A stretch of 45,098 nucleotides of DNA from Novosphingobium sp. (GTDB lineage Bacteria; Pseudomonadota; Alphaproteobacteria; Sphingomonadales; Sphingomonadaceae), in the NCBI GenBank assembly GCA_004211435.1, contig SECS01000045.1, forward strand, positions 1 to 45,098, written 5' to 3'. Position 1 is the first letter of the stretch, and every line of letters starts with the position of its first letter. A program made the translations under genes and the position numbers. This document shows positions 22,562-31,166 of the stretch, one piece after another. The notes under the pieces were generated by a model. That model ran no database searches and was not told where the DNA came from. It was given only the letters and a program-made list of their open reading frames with translations.

Positions 22562-24119
22562 TCAGGCCTTGGGCAGGCCGACCACCGCCGGCTCGCCCTC
22601 GCCGCCGCCCGGCACGTTCGCCTGATCCGCCGGCGTCACGCGATCCTCGAGCGTGTCGAGGTGCATCCATCGCTTCACCCAGCGAGAGAGCACCAGCACC
22701 ACGACGGCGACGACGATCGTGGTCCAGCCGATCTTCTCGTAGATGCCCAGGGTCAGTTCCTTCGACATCTCGCCGCTTTCGCCGCCGGTGGCTTCGCCGA
22801 TCTTGCCCGCGACGAAATTGCCCACCGCGGTCATGTAGAACCAGGCGCCCATGATGAAGCTGCCCAGGTGCAGCGGCGCGAGCCGCGTCATTGCCGAAAG
22901 GCCGACCGGCGAGAGGCAGAGCTCGCCCGTGGTCGCCAGCAGGTAGATCAGGAACACGAAGATTACCGGAGTCATCGTCTCGAGGCCGACCGCGCGCGCG
23001 CCCCAGACGAAGACGAGGAACGAGAGTCCGACCTGGATCAGCGCGAGGCCGAACTTGGCCGGAGCCGAAGGTTCGAGTCCCTTGCGGCCCAGCCACTGCC
23101 ACAGCGCCGCGAAGATCGGCCCGAAGATCACGATCCTGCTCGAACAGGCCCCAGAAGATCGGGTTGAGCGCGATCAGGAACAGAATCGCGAACATGCGCT
23201 CGCGCGGCTCCTTGGGGAGTTTGAACGCCTCGTAAAGCGTGTAGCCGAGCATCGCGATGCCGCTGACGATCAGCAGGTTCTGGATCACGCCCTGATACTG
23301 GATCAGGAACCAGATCACCGCCACGGCGCCCGCACCGACGCCGTAGAGTGTCCATTCGCGGATGCCGACCAACGGCTTGGGCGGCTCGCCCTGGCCCTTG
23401 AGCGCGGGCTTGCCGATCATGAAGATGATCAGGCCCAGCACCATGCCGATGCCGGCGAGGCCGAAGCCCCAGGACCAGCCGATCGTCTCGCCCAGATAGC
23501 CGACGAGGATCGTGCCGAGCGCGGCGCCGACGTTCACGCCCATGTAGAAGATCGTGTAGGCAGCGTCGCGGCGTGTGTCGCGCAGGCCATAGAGCTGGCC
23601 GACGATGACCGAGATGTTGGCCTTGAGAAAGCCCGAGCCGACGCAAATCAGCGCAAGCGCCAGCCAGAACACGTTGATCGCCGGATCGGCCTGCTTGACC
23701 AGCGGATCGGTGACGCCGTGCATCCCCTCGACCGCCATGAACAGGTGGCCCAGTGCGAGCAGCGCGCCACCGAAGACCACGGCCTTGCGCTGGCCCAGAT
23801 AGCGGTCGGCCAGATAGCCGCCGAGCACGGGGGTGATGTAGACCAGACTGGTATAGGCGCCGTAGATCAGGTTCGACTTGCCATCGCCGAACAGCCAGAA
23901 CTTGGTCAGATAGAGGATCAGCAGCGCGCGCATGCCGTAGTAGGAGAAGCGTTCCCACATCTCGGCGTAGAACAGCACGAACAGCCCGCGGGGGTGGCCG
24001 ACGAACTCCTCGCTCTTGCGCGTCGCGATCATCGCGCCGATGCCGAGGAAGGCGAACAGGGCGAAGGCACCGATGGCGGCGATCCAATCGCCTTCGTTCC
24101 ACAGGGAAATCGGCTTCAT
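22562..24119 (-). pseudogene. POT-family peptide transporter, broken by an internal deletion and frameshift
   Basis: The first 330 or so residues from ATG 24119 are a good proton-dependent oligopeptide transporter: an added N-terminal helix, then HPRGLFVLFYAEMWERFSYYGMRALL, GGYLADRYLGQRKAV and IALNPIFWGLFEQ. Directly after FEQ the frame becomes wrong (DRDLRADLRG). The correct continuation, IVIFGPIFAALWQWLGRK and the remaining helices to AVVGLPKA, is in another frame ending at 22562. Between these halves intact POTs have about 35-40 residues (FEQAGSSL... to the next helix), so roughly 100 bases look deleted near 23132-23136. The product would be truncated, or the sequence has an assembly error here. 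Confidence 0.75.
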
Positions 24120-24419
24120 CGGCGCGAAAGCTTCATAGGCGGGACGGTCCTTCGATGGGCAGCAATCATGCAGGATAGCCCCAGTTTCAGCGCGAGAAAA
24201 GCGCGCTGAGCCGAAAACGGCGTTCTCATGCTCGCGCACGCCAGCGAAATGATACGCAACGGTAAAATTGGGTGACTTAACTTCCGTGTTCCAGCTTTCC
24301 GTATTGCGAATACGACACCGAAGTGGCATTTTGTCCTGGCACGAGAATGGCGGGGATGGCCGTTCGCGCAGAGGATCTTCGTCGGAAGGTCCGGGTCACG
24401 GTTAAGGGGTACTCATCTT
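24120..24419. other. Intergenic region between the POT gene and ihfB
   Basis: This 300-base region holds divergent promoters. I see AAGGGG at 24404-24409 as the ihfB ribosome site and no other clear coding sequence, RNA gene or strong hairpin. Confidence 0.5.
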
Positions 24420-24701
24420 ATGATCCGATCCGAGCTTCTGCAGGCCTTGGCCAAGGAGAATCCCGAACTGCGCATCGAAGACGTCGAGCGCGCGGTCGAT
24501 ACCTTTTTCGATGAGGTGACCGACAGCCTCGCGCAAGGCGGCCGGGTCGAGCTGCGCGGCTTCGGCGCCTTCTCGACGCGCCAGCGCGAAGCCCGCAAGG
24601 GCCGCAATCCGCGCACCGGCGACACGGTCGAGGTGCCCGAGAAGCGGGTACCCTATTTCAAGCCAGGTAAGGAAATGCGCGCTCGCCTGAACGTCGGGTG
24701 A
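24420..24701 (+). CDS. ihfB: Integration host factor beta subunit
   Basis: A 93-residue HU/IHF family protein. The N-terminal helices begin [17 protein letters not shown], and the DNA-intercalating arm region has the family sequence [27 protein letters not shown] (read in parts), followed by [15 protein letters not shown]. The K-P tip and NPRTG are conserved, and the R in the arm and the overall pattern favour IHF-beta over HU. IHF bends DNA at specific sites in replication, transcription and recombination. The partner ihfA is not in the window. AAGGGG lies ten bases before the ATG. Confidence 0.9.
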   Translation: MIRSELLQALAKENPELRIEDVERAVDTFFDEVTDSLAQGGRVELRGFGAFSTRQREARKGRNPRTGDTVEVPEKRVPYFKPGKEMRARLNVG

Positions 24702-24762
24702 GCCGATAGTGGACGGTTGCTACCGGCCCGCCCGTCTGCGAGAGACGGCGTCGCAGCGCCCC

Positions 24763-24847
24763 GCGGACGTGGCGGAATGGTAGACGCAGCGGACTTAAAA
24801 TCCGCTTGGGTATCCCAGTGCGGGTTCGAGTCCCGCCGTCCGCACCA
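24763..24847 (+). tRNA. tRNA-Leu (anticodon UAA), CCA encoded
   Basis: The acceptor stem pairs GCGGACG at 24763-24769 with CGTCCGC at 24837-24843, followed by A and CCA (24845-24847). The anticodon stem GCGGA/TCCGC surrounds the loop CTTAAAA, giving anticodon TAA. The variable arm is long, as in class II leucine tRNAs, and the T arm contains GGTTCGAGTCC. The D loop has the usual GG. No introns or mismatches disturb the stems. Confidence 0.95.
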
Positions 24848-24944
24848 GATCAGTATCGGGTCTCGAATCCCGCGCGATTGCGCGTGCGAGCCCGTGCGCA
24901 AGGAGAATTCGACGTAATCGAATGACGAAGAAGGGGAGGATGCA

Positions 24945-27488
24945 ATGAAAACATATAACAGCAAGACATTCGAATCTCGGCGCGGGCTGCGCCTGGCTGC
25001 CATGCTCGGCGCGACTGCGCTGGCACCTCTGGCTGCGAGTCCCGCCTGGGCTCAGGCGGCGGCGGAGGCCAGCGTCGACAACAACACGATCGTCGTCACC
25101 GCGCAGCGCCGTGCGGAAGCGGTCGAGGACGTGCCTATGACGGTTACCGTCGTCACGCCCGAGACTCTGAGCCAGCTCGGCGTCAACAGCGTTCGCGACC
25201 TGCAGAACGTGACCTCGGGCTTTTCGCTCAACAACAGCGGTACCTATCCGCAGCCGGCGATCCGCGGCGTCACCACGACGAACTCCGGATCCTATGAGAA
25301 CAACGTCGCGCTGTGGGTCGACGGGCTCTATCAGATCACGCCGCAGATTCTGAACATGGATCTGCCCAACGTTCAGAGCATCCAGGTCCTGAAGGGGCCA
25401 CAAGGTGCGCTCTACGGCCGCAATGCCACCGGCGGTGCGATCCTGCTCGATACGCTCGATCCGACCAGCGACATGAAGGGCAATCTCGAGGTGACCTATG
25501 GCCGCTTCGACGATCGGCGCGCACGCGGCTACATTTCGGGACCGCTCAGCGAAAATGTCGGCTTCAGCATCGCGGGCACTTATCGCAAGACCGACGGCTA
25601 CTACAAAAAGGTCAGCCTCACCGACGTGACGAAGACCGACGGTCGCACGTTCGGGCTCGAGCAGGAATCGGTCAGGGCCAAGCTCAAGGGTGATCTGGGC
25701 GCGCTGACGGCCACGCTTGCCTACAATTACACGCGGGCGAATGACCCGCGCGGTGCCTTCTTCACGCCGTTTGAGAATCTGACGGCGGGCTTCACCCCGC
25801 GAAACCTGGGCGAGGTTTCCGAAGATGCGGCCGTGCTCGACTTCAAGCAGCACGAGGGATCGCTCAAGCTGGAACTGGATACGGGGATCGGCACGTTGCG
25901 CTCGGTCACCGGCTACCAGCACTCGACGCTCGTCACGACCTACGATTCCGATGGCCGCTACAGCGCCTTCGGTCTCACCGGCGTTGCCAACGATACGATC
26001 TCGGATTCTCTGATCTACGAGGATACCTGGCAGGAAAACGTCGACTTCACGATCGACGCCATCGAGAATCTCGACCTGATCATTGGCGGCACCTACTTCC
26101 AGAACAAGGAGAAGTTCGGGAAGGGACGAGAGAACGCCAACTACGTGTTCCCGAACACGGCCACCTCGGGTCCGGGCACGCCGTTTTCGGCCTACCGCCT
26201 CGCCTCGACCAGCGACTATGCGCGCAAGAAAGAGGCATTCGCGCTGTTCCTCGACGCGACCTTCCGCGTGAGCGACAAGCTCAGCGTCAATGTGGGTGGC
26301 CGCTACAGCAAGGAAACGCAGGACATCACGGCCGTAAAGACGTCGTACTGCGCCGTGCTGACGGGCTGCGCAGCGCTCGGCGCCACGGCGATCACCATTC
26401 CGTTCGGCGCTACGCGCGGGCAGAACTACAACGCGGCCAACGGATCGACGTATAGCAAGTTCACGCCGCGTGCTTCGATCCGCTATGAGATCGCGCCGCG
26501 GACGAACGTCTACGCCAGCTATTCGCAGGGCTTCAAGGCCGGCGAATGGAACGGCGTCATTCCGTTCGACAATGCCGCCACCTGGAGGCAATTTGGTCAG
26601 ATCGGCCAGGAAACGATCGACGCCTTCGAAGTCGGCATCAAGGGCGCGGGCAGCAATTACAGCTTCGATCTCGCCGGCTTCTATTACAAGTATCACGATC
26701 TCCAGGTCAGCTCGGTCCAGTTCGTCAACGGCGTCACCGGCGTTCTGCTGCAGAGCATTCCCGAGGCCAGGATCAAGGGTATCGAGGGCAACTTCAGCTT
26801 CAACGTGACGCCGGACTTCAAGATCAACGCCGGCGCCACCTGGCTGCATGCGCGCTATGGCGACGGTGCCTATTATCGCGGCACCTCGGTCAACCCGGCG
26901 GCCGTGCCCGCCTTCCCCAACTCGGCCGATCCGCTCCGCGGCATGACCAACGTGTTCATTCCGCCGGCCTGGCAGGACATTTCGGGCATGCAGATGGTGC
27001 GTGCTCCGGATTTCTCGGGCTTCGTCGGGCTCGAGTACAAGGTGCCACAAGGCGAAGGCGGGCTGACCTTCGCGGCCAACCTCAAGTACACCACGAGCTA
27101 CGTCGTGACCGATGCCTCGATCTGGGGTGGTGAATCGGACACTAGCTTACAGTGCAGGAGAGGCACTTTGACCGGGGCGGCCTGTGGCAGCATAGCTTTT
27201 GCGGGTGCCAACGTCGCCCCGAACAACCAGCAGATTCTTCAGGCTGCGGGTGCTGCGGGCCAGCCCTATCTCGCCCGCGCGAACGAGCAGCGCGCGCGGC
27301 AGGGCGCCTATGCCCTGGTCAACGCATCGGTCACCTGGACCGATCCGACCGACCACTTCTATGTGCGTGTCTGGGGTAACAACCTGACGAACAAGATCTA
27401 CAAGGTCCATTACCGACCGACCACGCGTACCTATGCGCCTATCGGCGAGCCGCTGACCTTCGGTGGTACGGTGGGCTACAAGTTCTGA
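24945..27488 (+). CDS. TonB-dependent receptor
   Basis: An 847-residue outer-membrane receptor for active uptake of a large or scarce nutrient. A signal peptide of about 37 residues ends at SPAWAQ. The TonB box region reads NNTIVVTAQRR, followed by the plug domain (VRDLQNVTSGF, IQVLKGPQGALYGRNATGGAI) and the 22-stranded barrel, finishing with YKF, whose terminal Phe suits outer-membrane assembly. The barrel motif GRYSKETQ and FKAGEWNG are typical of sphingomonad receptors, which often act on plant or aromatic compounds. The substrate cannot be read. GGGGAGG lies before the ATG. It stands alone between tRNA-Leu and a strong terminator, and its base composition looks a little less GC-rich than its neighbours. 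Confidence 0.94.
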   Translation: MKTYNSKTFESRRGLRLAAMLGATALAPLAASPAWAQAAAEASVDNNTIVVTAQRRAEAVEDVPMTVTVVTPETLSQLGVNSVRDLQNVTSGFSLNNSGTYPQPAIRGVTTTNSGSYENNVALWVDGLYQITPQILNMDLPNVQSIQVLKGPQGALYGRNATGGAILLDTLDPTSDMKGNLEVTYGRFDDRRARGYISGPLSENVGFSIAGTYRKTDGYYKKVSLTDVTKTDGRTFGLEQESVRAKLKGDLGALTATLAYNYTRANDPRGAFFTPFENLTAGFTPRNLGEVSEDAAVLDFKQHEGSLKLELDTGIGTLRSVTGYQHSTLVTTYDSDGRYSAFGLTGVANDTISDSLIYEDTWQENVDFTIDAIENLDLIIGGTYFQNKEKFGKGRENANYVFPNTATSGPGTPFSAYRLASTSDYARKKEAFALFLDATFRVSDKLSVNVGGRYSKETQDITAVKTSYCAVLTGCAALGATAITIPFGATRGQNYNAANGSTYSKFTPRASIRYEIAPRTNVYASYSQGFKAGEWNGVIPFDNAATWRQFGQIGQETIDAFEVGIKGAGSNYSFDLAGFYYKYHDLQVSSVQFVNGVTGVLLQSIPEARIKGIEGNFSFNVTPDFKINAGATWLHARYGDGAYYRGTSVNPAAVPAFPNSADPLRGMTNVFIPPAWQDISGMQMVRAPDFSGFVGLEYKVPQGEGGLTFAANLKYTTSYVVTDASIWGGESDTSLQCRRGTLTGAACGSIAFAGANVAPNNQQILQAAGAAGQPYLARANEQRARQGAYALVNASVTWTDPTDHFYVRVWGNNLTNKIYKVHYRPTTRTYAPIGEPLTFGGTVGYKF

Positions 27489-27512
27489 TCCCAACCGTCG
27501 TAGTTGTTTTGA

Positions 27513-27552
27513 GGGTCCGGTGGCTTTGATGCTGCCGGACCCTTCTTCTTTT
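27513..27552 (+). terminator. Intrinsic terminator after the TonB-dependent receptor
   Basis: GGGTCCGG at 27513-27520 pairs perfectly with CCGGACCC at 27535-27542, followed by TTCTTCTTTT. This is the clearest rho-independent terminator in the window, 25 bases after the stop. Confidence 0.9.
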
Positions 27553-27582
27553 GTCCGGTCCGCTCAAGTCCTGAAGTCAGTC

Positions 27583-27597
27583 TTAATAAGACATTAG
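27583..27597 (+). promoter_or_regulatory. CtrA-box-like site before the tandem PilZ gene
   Basis: TTAA at 27583-27586 is separated by seven bases from TTAG at 27594-27597. The known alphaproteobacterial CtrA consensus is TTAA-N7-TTAA, so one base differs. It lies 82 bases before the ATG of the PilZ gene. A single near-match could be chance. Confidence 0.35.
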
Positions 27598-27678
27598 GTC
27601 GTATCGCATATCCTTCGGTTTGAAATCAGTCACGACGGTGCCCGTCTACGCACCGTTCGGACAGCCATCAGGTGCGGA

Positions 27679-28341
27679 ATGGACGAAGTGCGGGCCAATC
27701 AGGAAAGCGGGCAGCCGCGGCAGGTCTCGGTCGAGGATCTGCGCGCCGCGCCGCGCTTCACGCTGCTGATCCGCAGCGCAAAGCTGCTCTGCGAGCACGG
27801 CGAATACCTCTGCATCATCCGCGACGTCTCGGCGAGCGGCGTGCGCCTGCGCACGTTCCATCCGCTACCGGCGATCCAGGCCTTCTCGCTCGAGCTGTCG
27901 TCGGGCGAGCGCTTCGATCTGGAGCGGGTGTGGGAGGGCGGCGATCACGCCGGCTTCCGCTTTGCCGACTGGATCGAAGTCAAGGACTTCATCGCCGAAG
28001 CCAGCCCCTATCCCAAGCGCTCGCTGCGTCTGCGGCTCGAGTTTCCCGCGAAGCTCGAGGTCGACGGCAACAGCGGCGAGGCCATGATCCGCGATCTCTC
28101 GCGTGAGGGCGCGCGGATCGAGAGCGAACTGCCCCTGGCGATCCGCCAGAAGGTGCGGATATCGGCCAAGGGTTTTCCCTCGATCGTCTGCAACGTGGCC
28201 TGGCGTTCGGCCACGGCCTATGGCCTGGTCTTCCAGCAGGTCTTCACGTTCGAAGAGCTGGCCAAGCTCGCGGCGCAGCTTCAGCCGGTCAATCGGTCGA
28301 TCGCGCCGTCACCGTCGGCGATCGCGCGTCGGATCGCCTGA
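27679..28341 (+). CDS. Tandem PilZ domain protein
   Basis: A 220-residue protein with two PilZ-like halves. The first has the RxxxR switch in LRAAPRFT and DxSxxG in RDVSASGVRLRT. The second has a KRSLR variant of the switch and RDLSREGARIES. The first half keeps the full c-di-GMP binding signature; the second is mostly conserved. A Ser/Pro/Ala-rich tail follows. There is no signal or membrane segment. It is a single gene, separated from the receptor by a terminator and seven bases from the convergent msrB. A near-consensus CtrA box lies upstream. Confidence 0.82.
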   Translation: MDEVRANQESGQPRQVSVEDLRAAPRFTLLIRSAKLLCEHGEYLCIIRDVSASGVRLRTFHPLPAIQAFSLELSSGERFDLERVWEGGDHAGFRFADWIEVKDFIAEASPYPKRSLRLRLEFPAKLEVDGNSGEAMIRDLSREGARIESELPLAIRQKVRISAKGFPSIVCNVAWRSATAYGLVFQQVFTFEELAKLAAQLQPVNRSIAPSPSAIARRIA

Positions 28342-28348
28342 TGCCGGC

Positions 28349-28840
28349 TCAGGCGGGGCGGAACTGCATCGCCACGCCGTTCATGCAATAGCGCAGGCCC
28401 GTCGGCGCGGGGCCGTCGTCGAAGACGTGGCCCAGGTGCCCGCCGCAGCGCGCGCAATGCACTTCGGTGCGGATCATGCCCAAGGTGCGGTCGCGGGTCG
28501 TGCCGATGCCCCCCGCCAGCGGCCGATAGAAGCTCGGCCAGCCCGTACCGCTTTCGAACTTGGTGTTGGAAGCGAACAGCGGATGGCCGTCCGCGGCGCA
28601 GACGAAGCTTCCGCGCCGATGTTCTTTGAGTAGCGGTGACGTCCCTGGTCTCTCGGTGCCGTGCTCGCGCAGCACGTGGTACTGCGCGGGAGTCAGCCGG
28701 CGGCGCCATTCGGCATCGCTGTAGCTGACCGGAAAAGCCGCGGCCGCGGCTGGATCGCTGCCGCAGGCGGCGAGCGCGGGAAGCGCCGCCGAGGCCGATA
28801 GCCAGGTCAGGAAGCGGCGGCGCGGAAGGGCGGTTTGCAT
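28349..28840 (-). CDS. msrB: Peptide methionine sulfoxide reductase MsrB, exported form
   Basis: A 163-residue MsrB that reduces the R-epimer of methionine sulfoxide. The domain shows TKFESGTGWPSFYRP, RTEVHCARCGGHLGHVF and the catalytic RYCMN (C152). A twin-arginine-like MQTALPRRRFL leads into a hydrophobic stretch and a lipobox ending LAAC26, so it appears to be exported and possibly lipid-anchored. The usual first zinc pair CxxC is CAAD (C81, D84), while the second pair CARC (C129, C132) is intact, so zinc binding may be altered. I start at ATG 28840. Paired with the exported MsrA at 13652, it suggests a periplasmic methionine repair system. Confidence 0.92.
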   Translation of the reverse strand: MQTALPRRRFLTWLSASAALPALAACGSDPAAAAAFPVSYSDAEWRRRLTPAQYHVLREHGTERPGTSPLLKEHRRGSFVCAADGHPLFASNTKFESGTGWPSFYRPLAGGIGTTRDRTLGMIRTEVHCARCGGHLGHVFDDGPAPTGLRYCMNGVAMQFRPA

Positions 28841-28892
28841 TCCACCAAGATCGGTCGCCCACCGGCGATCGTCAATGCCCGTGCTGGCCAGC

Positions 28893-30134
28893 TCAGGCCC
28901 GCGTCTTTCGCGTGAACAGGCCACGCCGCCCGGGCTTGCTACCCTGCGGTCCCGACTTCATCACGCGCTTGCGGAACAGGCGCGAGCCCATGCGCACGAG
29001 CAGGACAACCCACAGTACCTGCCAGCCGATCGCGGCGAGATGCGGCCAGACCGCGCCGTCTTGCGCCGCGCGCGCGAGCATCGCGAAGGGCGAGGAGAAC
29101 GGCACGAGCACTGCGGCGAGCTCGATCGGCGAGCCCGGACGCGTCATCGCATAAGTCGCGAAGAAGAAGACGAAGAGCTGCAGCATCGTCGCGGGCATCG
29201 ACAGAGTCTGCACCTCGCGCACGGTCGTCGCCATTGAGCCGATCGCGAGGAAGACCGAGCCGATCAGCAGATAGGCCATGGCGAAGTAGACCGCGCCCAG
29301 CGTCAGGAACAGCGGCCAACCAACCGCCGGATCGGCCAGGCTTTCGAGCGATTGGCCGCCGGCGAGGAGTACCGCACCACCGGTTACGCCCCAGACGCCG
29401 ATGCCGACGAGCGAGACCCCGAGCATGGCGAAGAGCTTGCCGAAGAACACCGCGTCCATCGGGATCGCCGCGGCCAGGATCTCGATGATCTTGTTGCCCT
29501 TCTCCTCGACCAGGTTCGACAGGACCATGCCCGCCAGCAGCATCGTCAGCAGGAACAGCAGGGTCTGCCCGGCCTGGGCCGTGCGCATGCGCGTGTCGGT
29601 CTTGTCGGCGGTCGTGGTCGTCTGCGTGCTCGCGAGCGTGACGCTCGGATAGGTCTTCGGCCCGCGCCCGAGCGCCTGGGCCGCGACGATCGAGACCGGC
29701 CCCTGCCACCATTCGATGCGCTCCTTGGGACCTGTCAGCACCAGCGCCGCGGGCGAACCGCTGGCGATCGCCGCGAGATTGGCGCCCGTGCCCTTGAGCG
29801 CTTCGCCCGGATCGAAGGCCTCGTCCGGCGCGAGCCGTCGGACCACGACGAATTCGGGCAGGCTGGCGCCGATGCGCGGATCGAGCGCGGTCCGTGCCGC
29901 GATCATCGCATCGGCGTCGGCCGCCTGCATCGCAATGCCGAGCACGGGTTGCGCGGCGTTCTCCTGGACCTTCTGGCCGATGCCGCCGGCGAGCACGCCC
30001 ACAAGCACGGGGAACAACGGCCCGAGCAGGAAGAAGATGAAGCTCCGGCTGAACAGGATCGCGGTGAAGTCGCGCCGCGCGATGACGAGCGCGGCGGCGA
30101 AGGTCGAGAGGCGGCCTACGGCACGGCTGGTCAT
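28893..30134 (-). CDS. ABC-2 type exporter permease (NatB-like)
   Basis: A 413-residue membrane permease. Residues 25-45 form the first transmembrane segment, a large extracytoplasmic domain follows to about 190, and five or so helices occupy the rest (including LLFLLTMLLAGMVLSN and LQLFVFFFATYAMT). The motif VEEKGNKIIEILAAAIPMD is characteristic of NatB-type and related ABC-2 permeases. It ends with a basic Gly/Arg-rich tail. The gene overlaps the ATPase gene by four bases (ATGA), so they form one exporter. Substrate is unknown; NatAB exports sodium, but many relatives export drugs or envelope components. Confidence 0.9.
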   Translation of the reverse strand: MTSRAVGRLSTFAAALVIARRDFTAILFSRSFIFFLLGPLFPVLVGVLAGGIGQKVQENAAQPVLGIAMQAADADAMIAARTALDPRIGASLPEFVVVRRLAPDEAFDPGEALKGTGANLAAIASGSPAALVLTGPKERIEWWQGPVSIVAAQALGRGPKTYPSVTLASTQTTTTADKTDTRMRTAQAGQTLLFLLTMLLAGMVLSNLVEEKGNKIIEILAAAIPMDAVFFGKLFAMLGVSLVGIGVWGVTGGAVLLAGGQSLESLADPAVGWPLFLTLGAVYFAMAYLLIGSVFLAIGSMATTVREVQTLSMPATMLQLFVFFFATYAMTRPGSPIELAAVLVPFSSPFAMLARAAQDGAVWPHLAAIGWQVLWVVLLVRMGSRLFRKRVMKSGPQGSKPGRRGLFTRKTRA

Positions 30135-31120
30135 GCGCGTTCCTCCGTTTCGCCTTCTTCGAGCGCGCGTGCCGCGGCCTCGCCGGCGATGGCGACGAAG
30201 GCGTCGTGCAGGCCGGCGCGCTCGATCGACAGCGAGAGGATACCTGCCTCGCCCTCGATCAGCGCGCGCAGCAGCGGCTCGATGCCGCTCTCGGGCAGGG
30301 TGAAGTTCCAGAACCGGCCTTCGCGACGCGCGTCAGCGGGCAGGGCGGTGCGCCAGGCACCGTCTTCTGCGCGCGTCTCCAGCCGCACCTGCGGGCGGAT
30401 GCGATCGCGCGCCAGGTCGACCGGGCCGGCAAAAGGCACGCGGCCGCCGGCGATGATCGCGACCTCATCGCAGAGGCGTTCGGCATGGGCGATGACGTGG
30501 GTCGAGAAGATCACCGTCGTGCCCTTTTCGGCGAGCCCGCGGATCATCTTCTCGAGCTTACCCTGGTTGAGCGCGTCGAGGCCCGAGAAGGGTTCGTCGA
30601 AGATAACCAGCCGCGGTTCGTGGACCAGAGTGCCGAGGATCTGCACCTGCTGTGCCATGCCTTTCGAGAGCTGGCGGATCTGGCGGTCGATCGCATAGCC
30701 GAGGCCGTGCTCCTCGAGCAGCGCCTTGCCGCGTTTGCGGCCTTCGGCCAGCGGCAGCCCACGCAGCGCGCCGACAAAGGCGATCGCCTCATAGGCCTTC
30801 ATCGCCGGATAGAGCCCGCGCTCTTCGGGCAGGTAGCCGATCGCGTGGGCGACGTCGTGCGGCCGCTCGGCGCCGAGAATGCGGCGCAGGCCGGCGTCGG
30901 GATCGATGATGCCCAACAGCATGCGCAGGGTCGTGGTCTTGCCCGCGCCGTTGGGGCCGAGAATGCCGTAGATCGCGCCTTCCGGCACGGCCAGGTCCAC
31001 CCCGTCGACCGCGGTGAAATGGTCGAATCGCTTGATCAGCCCGCGGGCCTCGATGGCGAGCGGTCTGCCGCCGGCTGCTGCGTTGCCCGCCAAGCCCTGA
31101 TCCCCTAGGTCCATCTTCAT
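30131..31120 (-). CDS. ABC transporter ATP-binding protein
   Basis: A 329-residue ATPase. It has the Walker A GPNGAGKTT, the Q loop region, the signature LSKGM, Walker B RLVIFDEPFSGLD and the H switch in FSTHV. A C-terminal extension of about 80 residues (from RPQVRLETR) is typical of the DUF4162 group that pairs with NatB-like permeases. I start at ATG 31120; ATG at 31114 is also possible, with an AGG element nine bases upstream. The gene is coupled to the permease by ATGA. It diverges from queG with 46 bases between starts. Confidence 0.92.
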   Translation of the reverse strand: MKMDLGDQGLAGNAAAGGRPLAIEARGLIKRFDHFTAVDGVDLAVPEGAIYGILGPNGAGKTTTLRMLLGIIDPDAGLRRILGAERPHDVAHAIGYLPEERGLYPAMKAYEAIAFVGALRGLPLAEGRKRGKALLEEHGLGYAIDRQIRQLSKGMAQQVQILGTLVHEPRLVIFDEPFSGLDALNQGKLEKMIRGLAEKGTTVIFSTHVIAHAERLCDEVAIIAGGRVPFAGPVDLARDRIRPQVRLETRAEDGAWRTALPADARREGRFWNFTLPESGIEPLLRALIEGEAGILSLSIERAGLHDAFVAIAGEAAARALEEGETEERA

Positions 31121-31166
31121 AGCCTGTGCGATAAATCCGCGGCTGTGAATAGGAACCTGACGGACA

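Noticed and set aside
24837..24876. Possible att repeat: TCGAGTCCCGC in the tRNA and TCGAATCCCGC shortly after
   Set aside because: The match is 11 bases with one difference and the copies are only about 40 bases apart. No integrase is present.
24795..27050. Long minus-strand open frame opposite the TonB-dependent receptor and tRNA-Leu
   Set aside because: It runs through a tRNA and opposes a receptor with clear signal peptide and motifs. No ribosome site or family similarity was seen.
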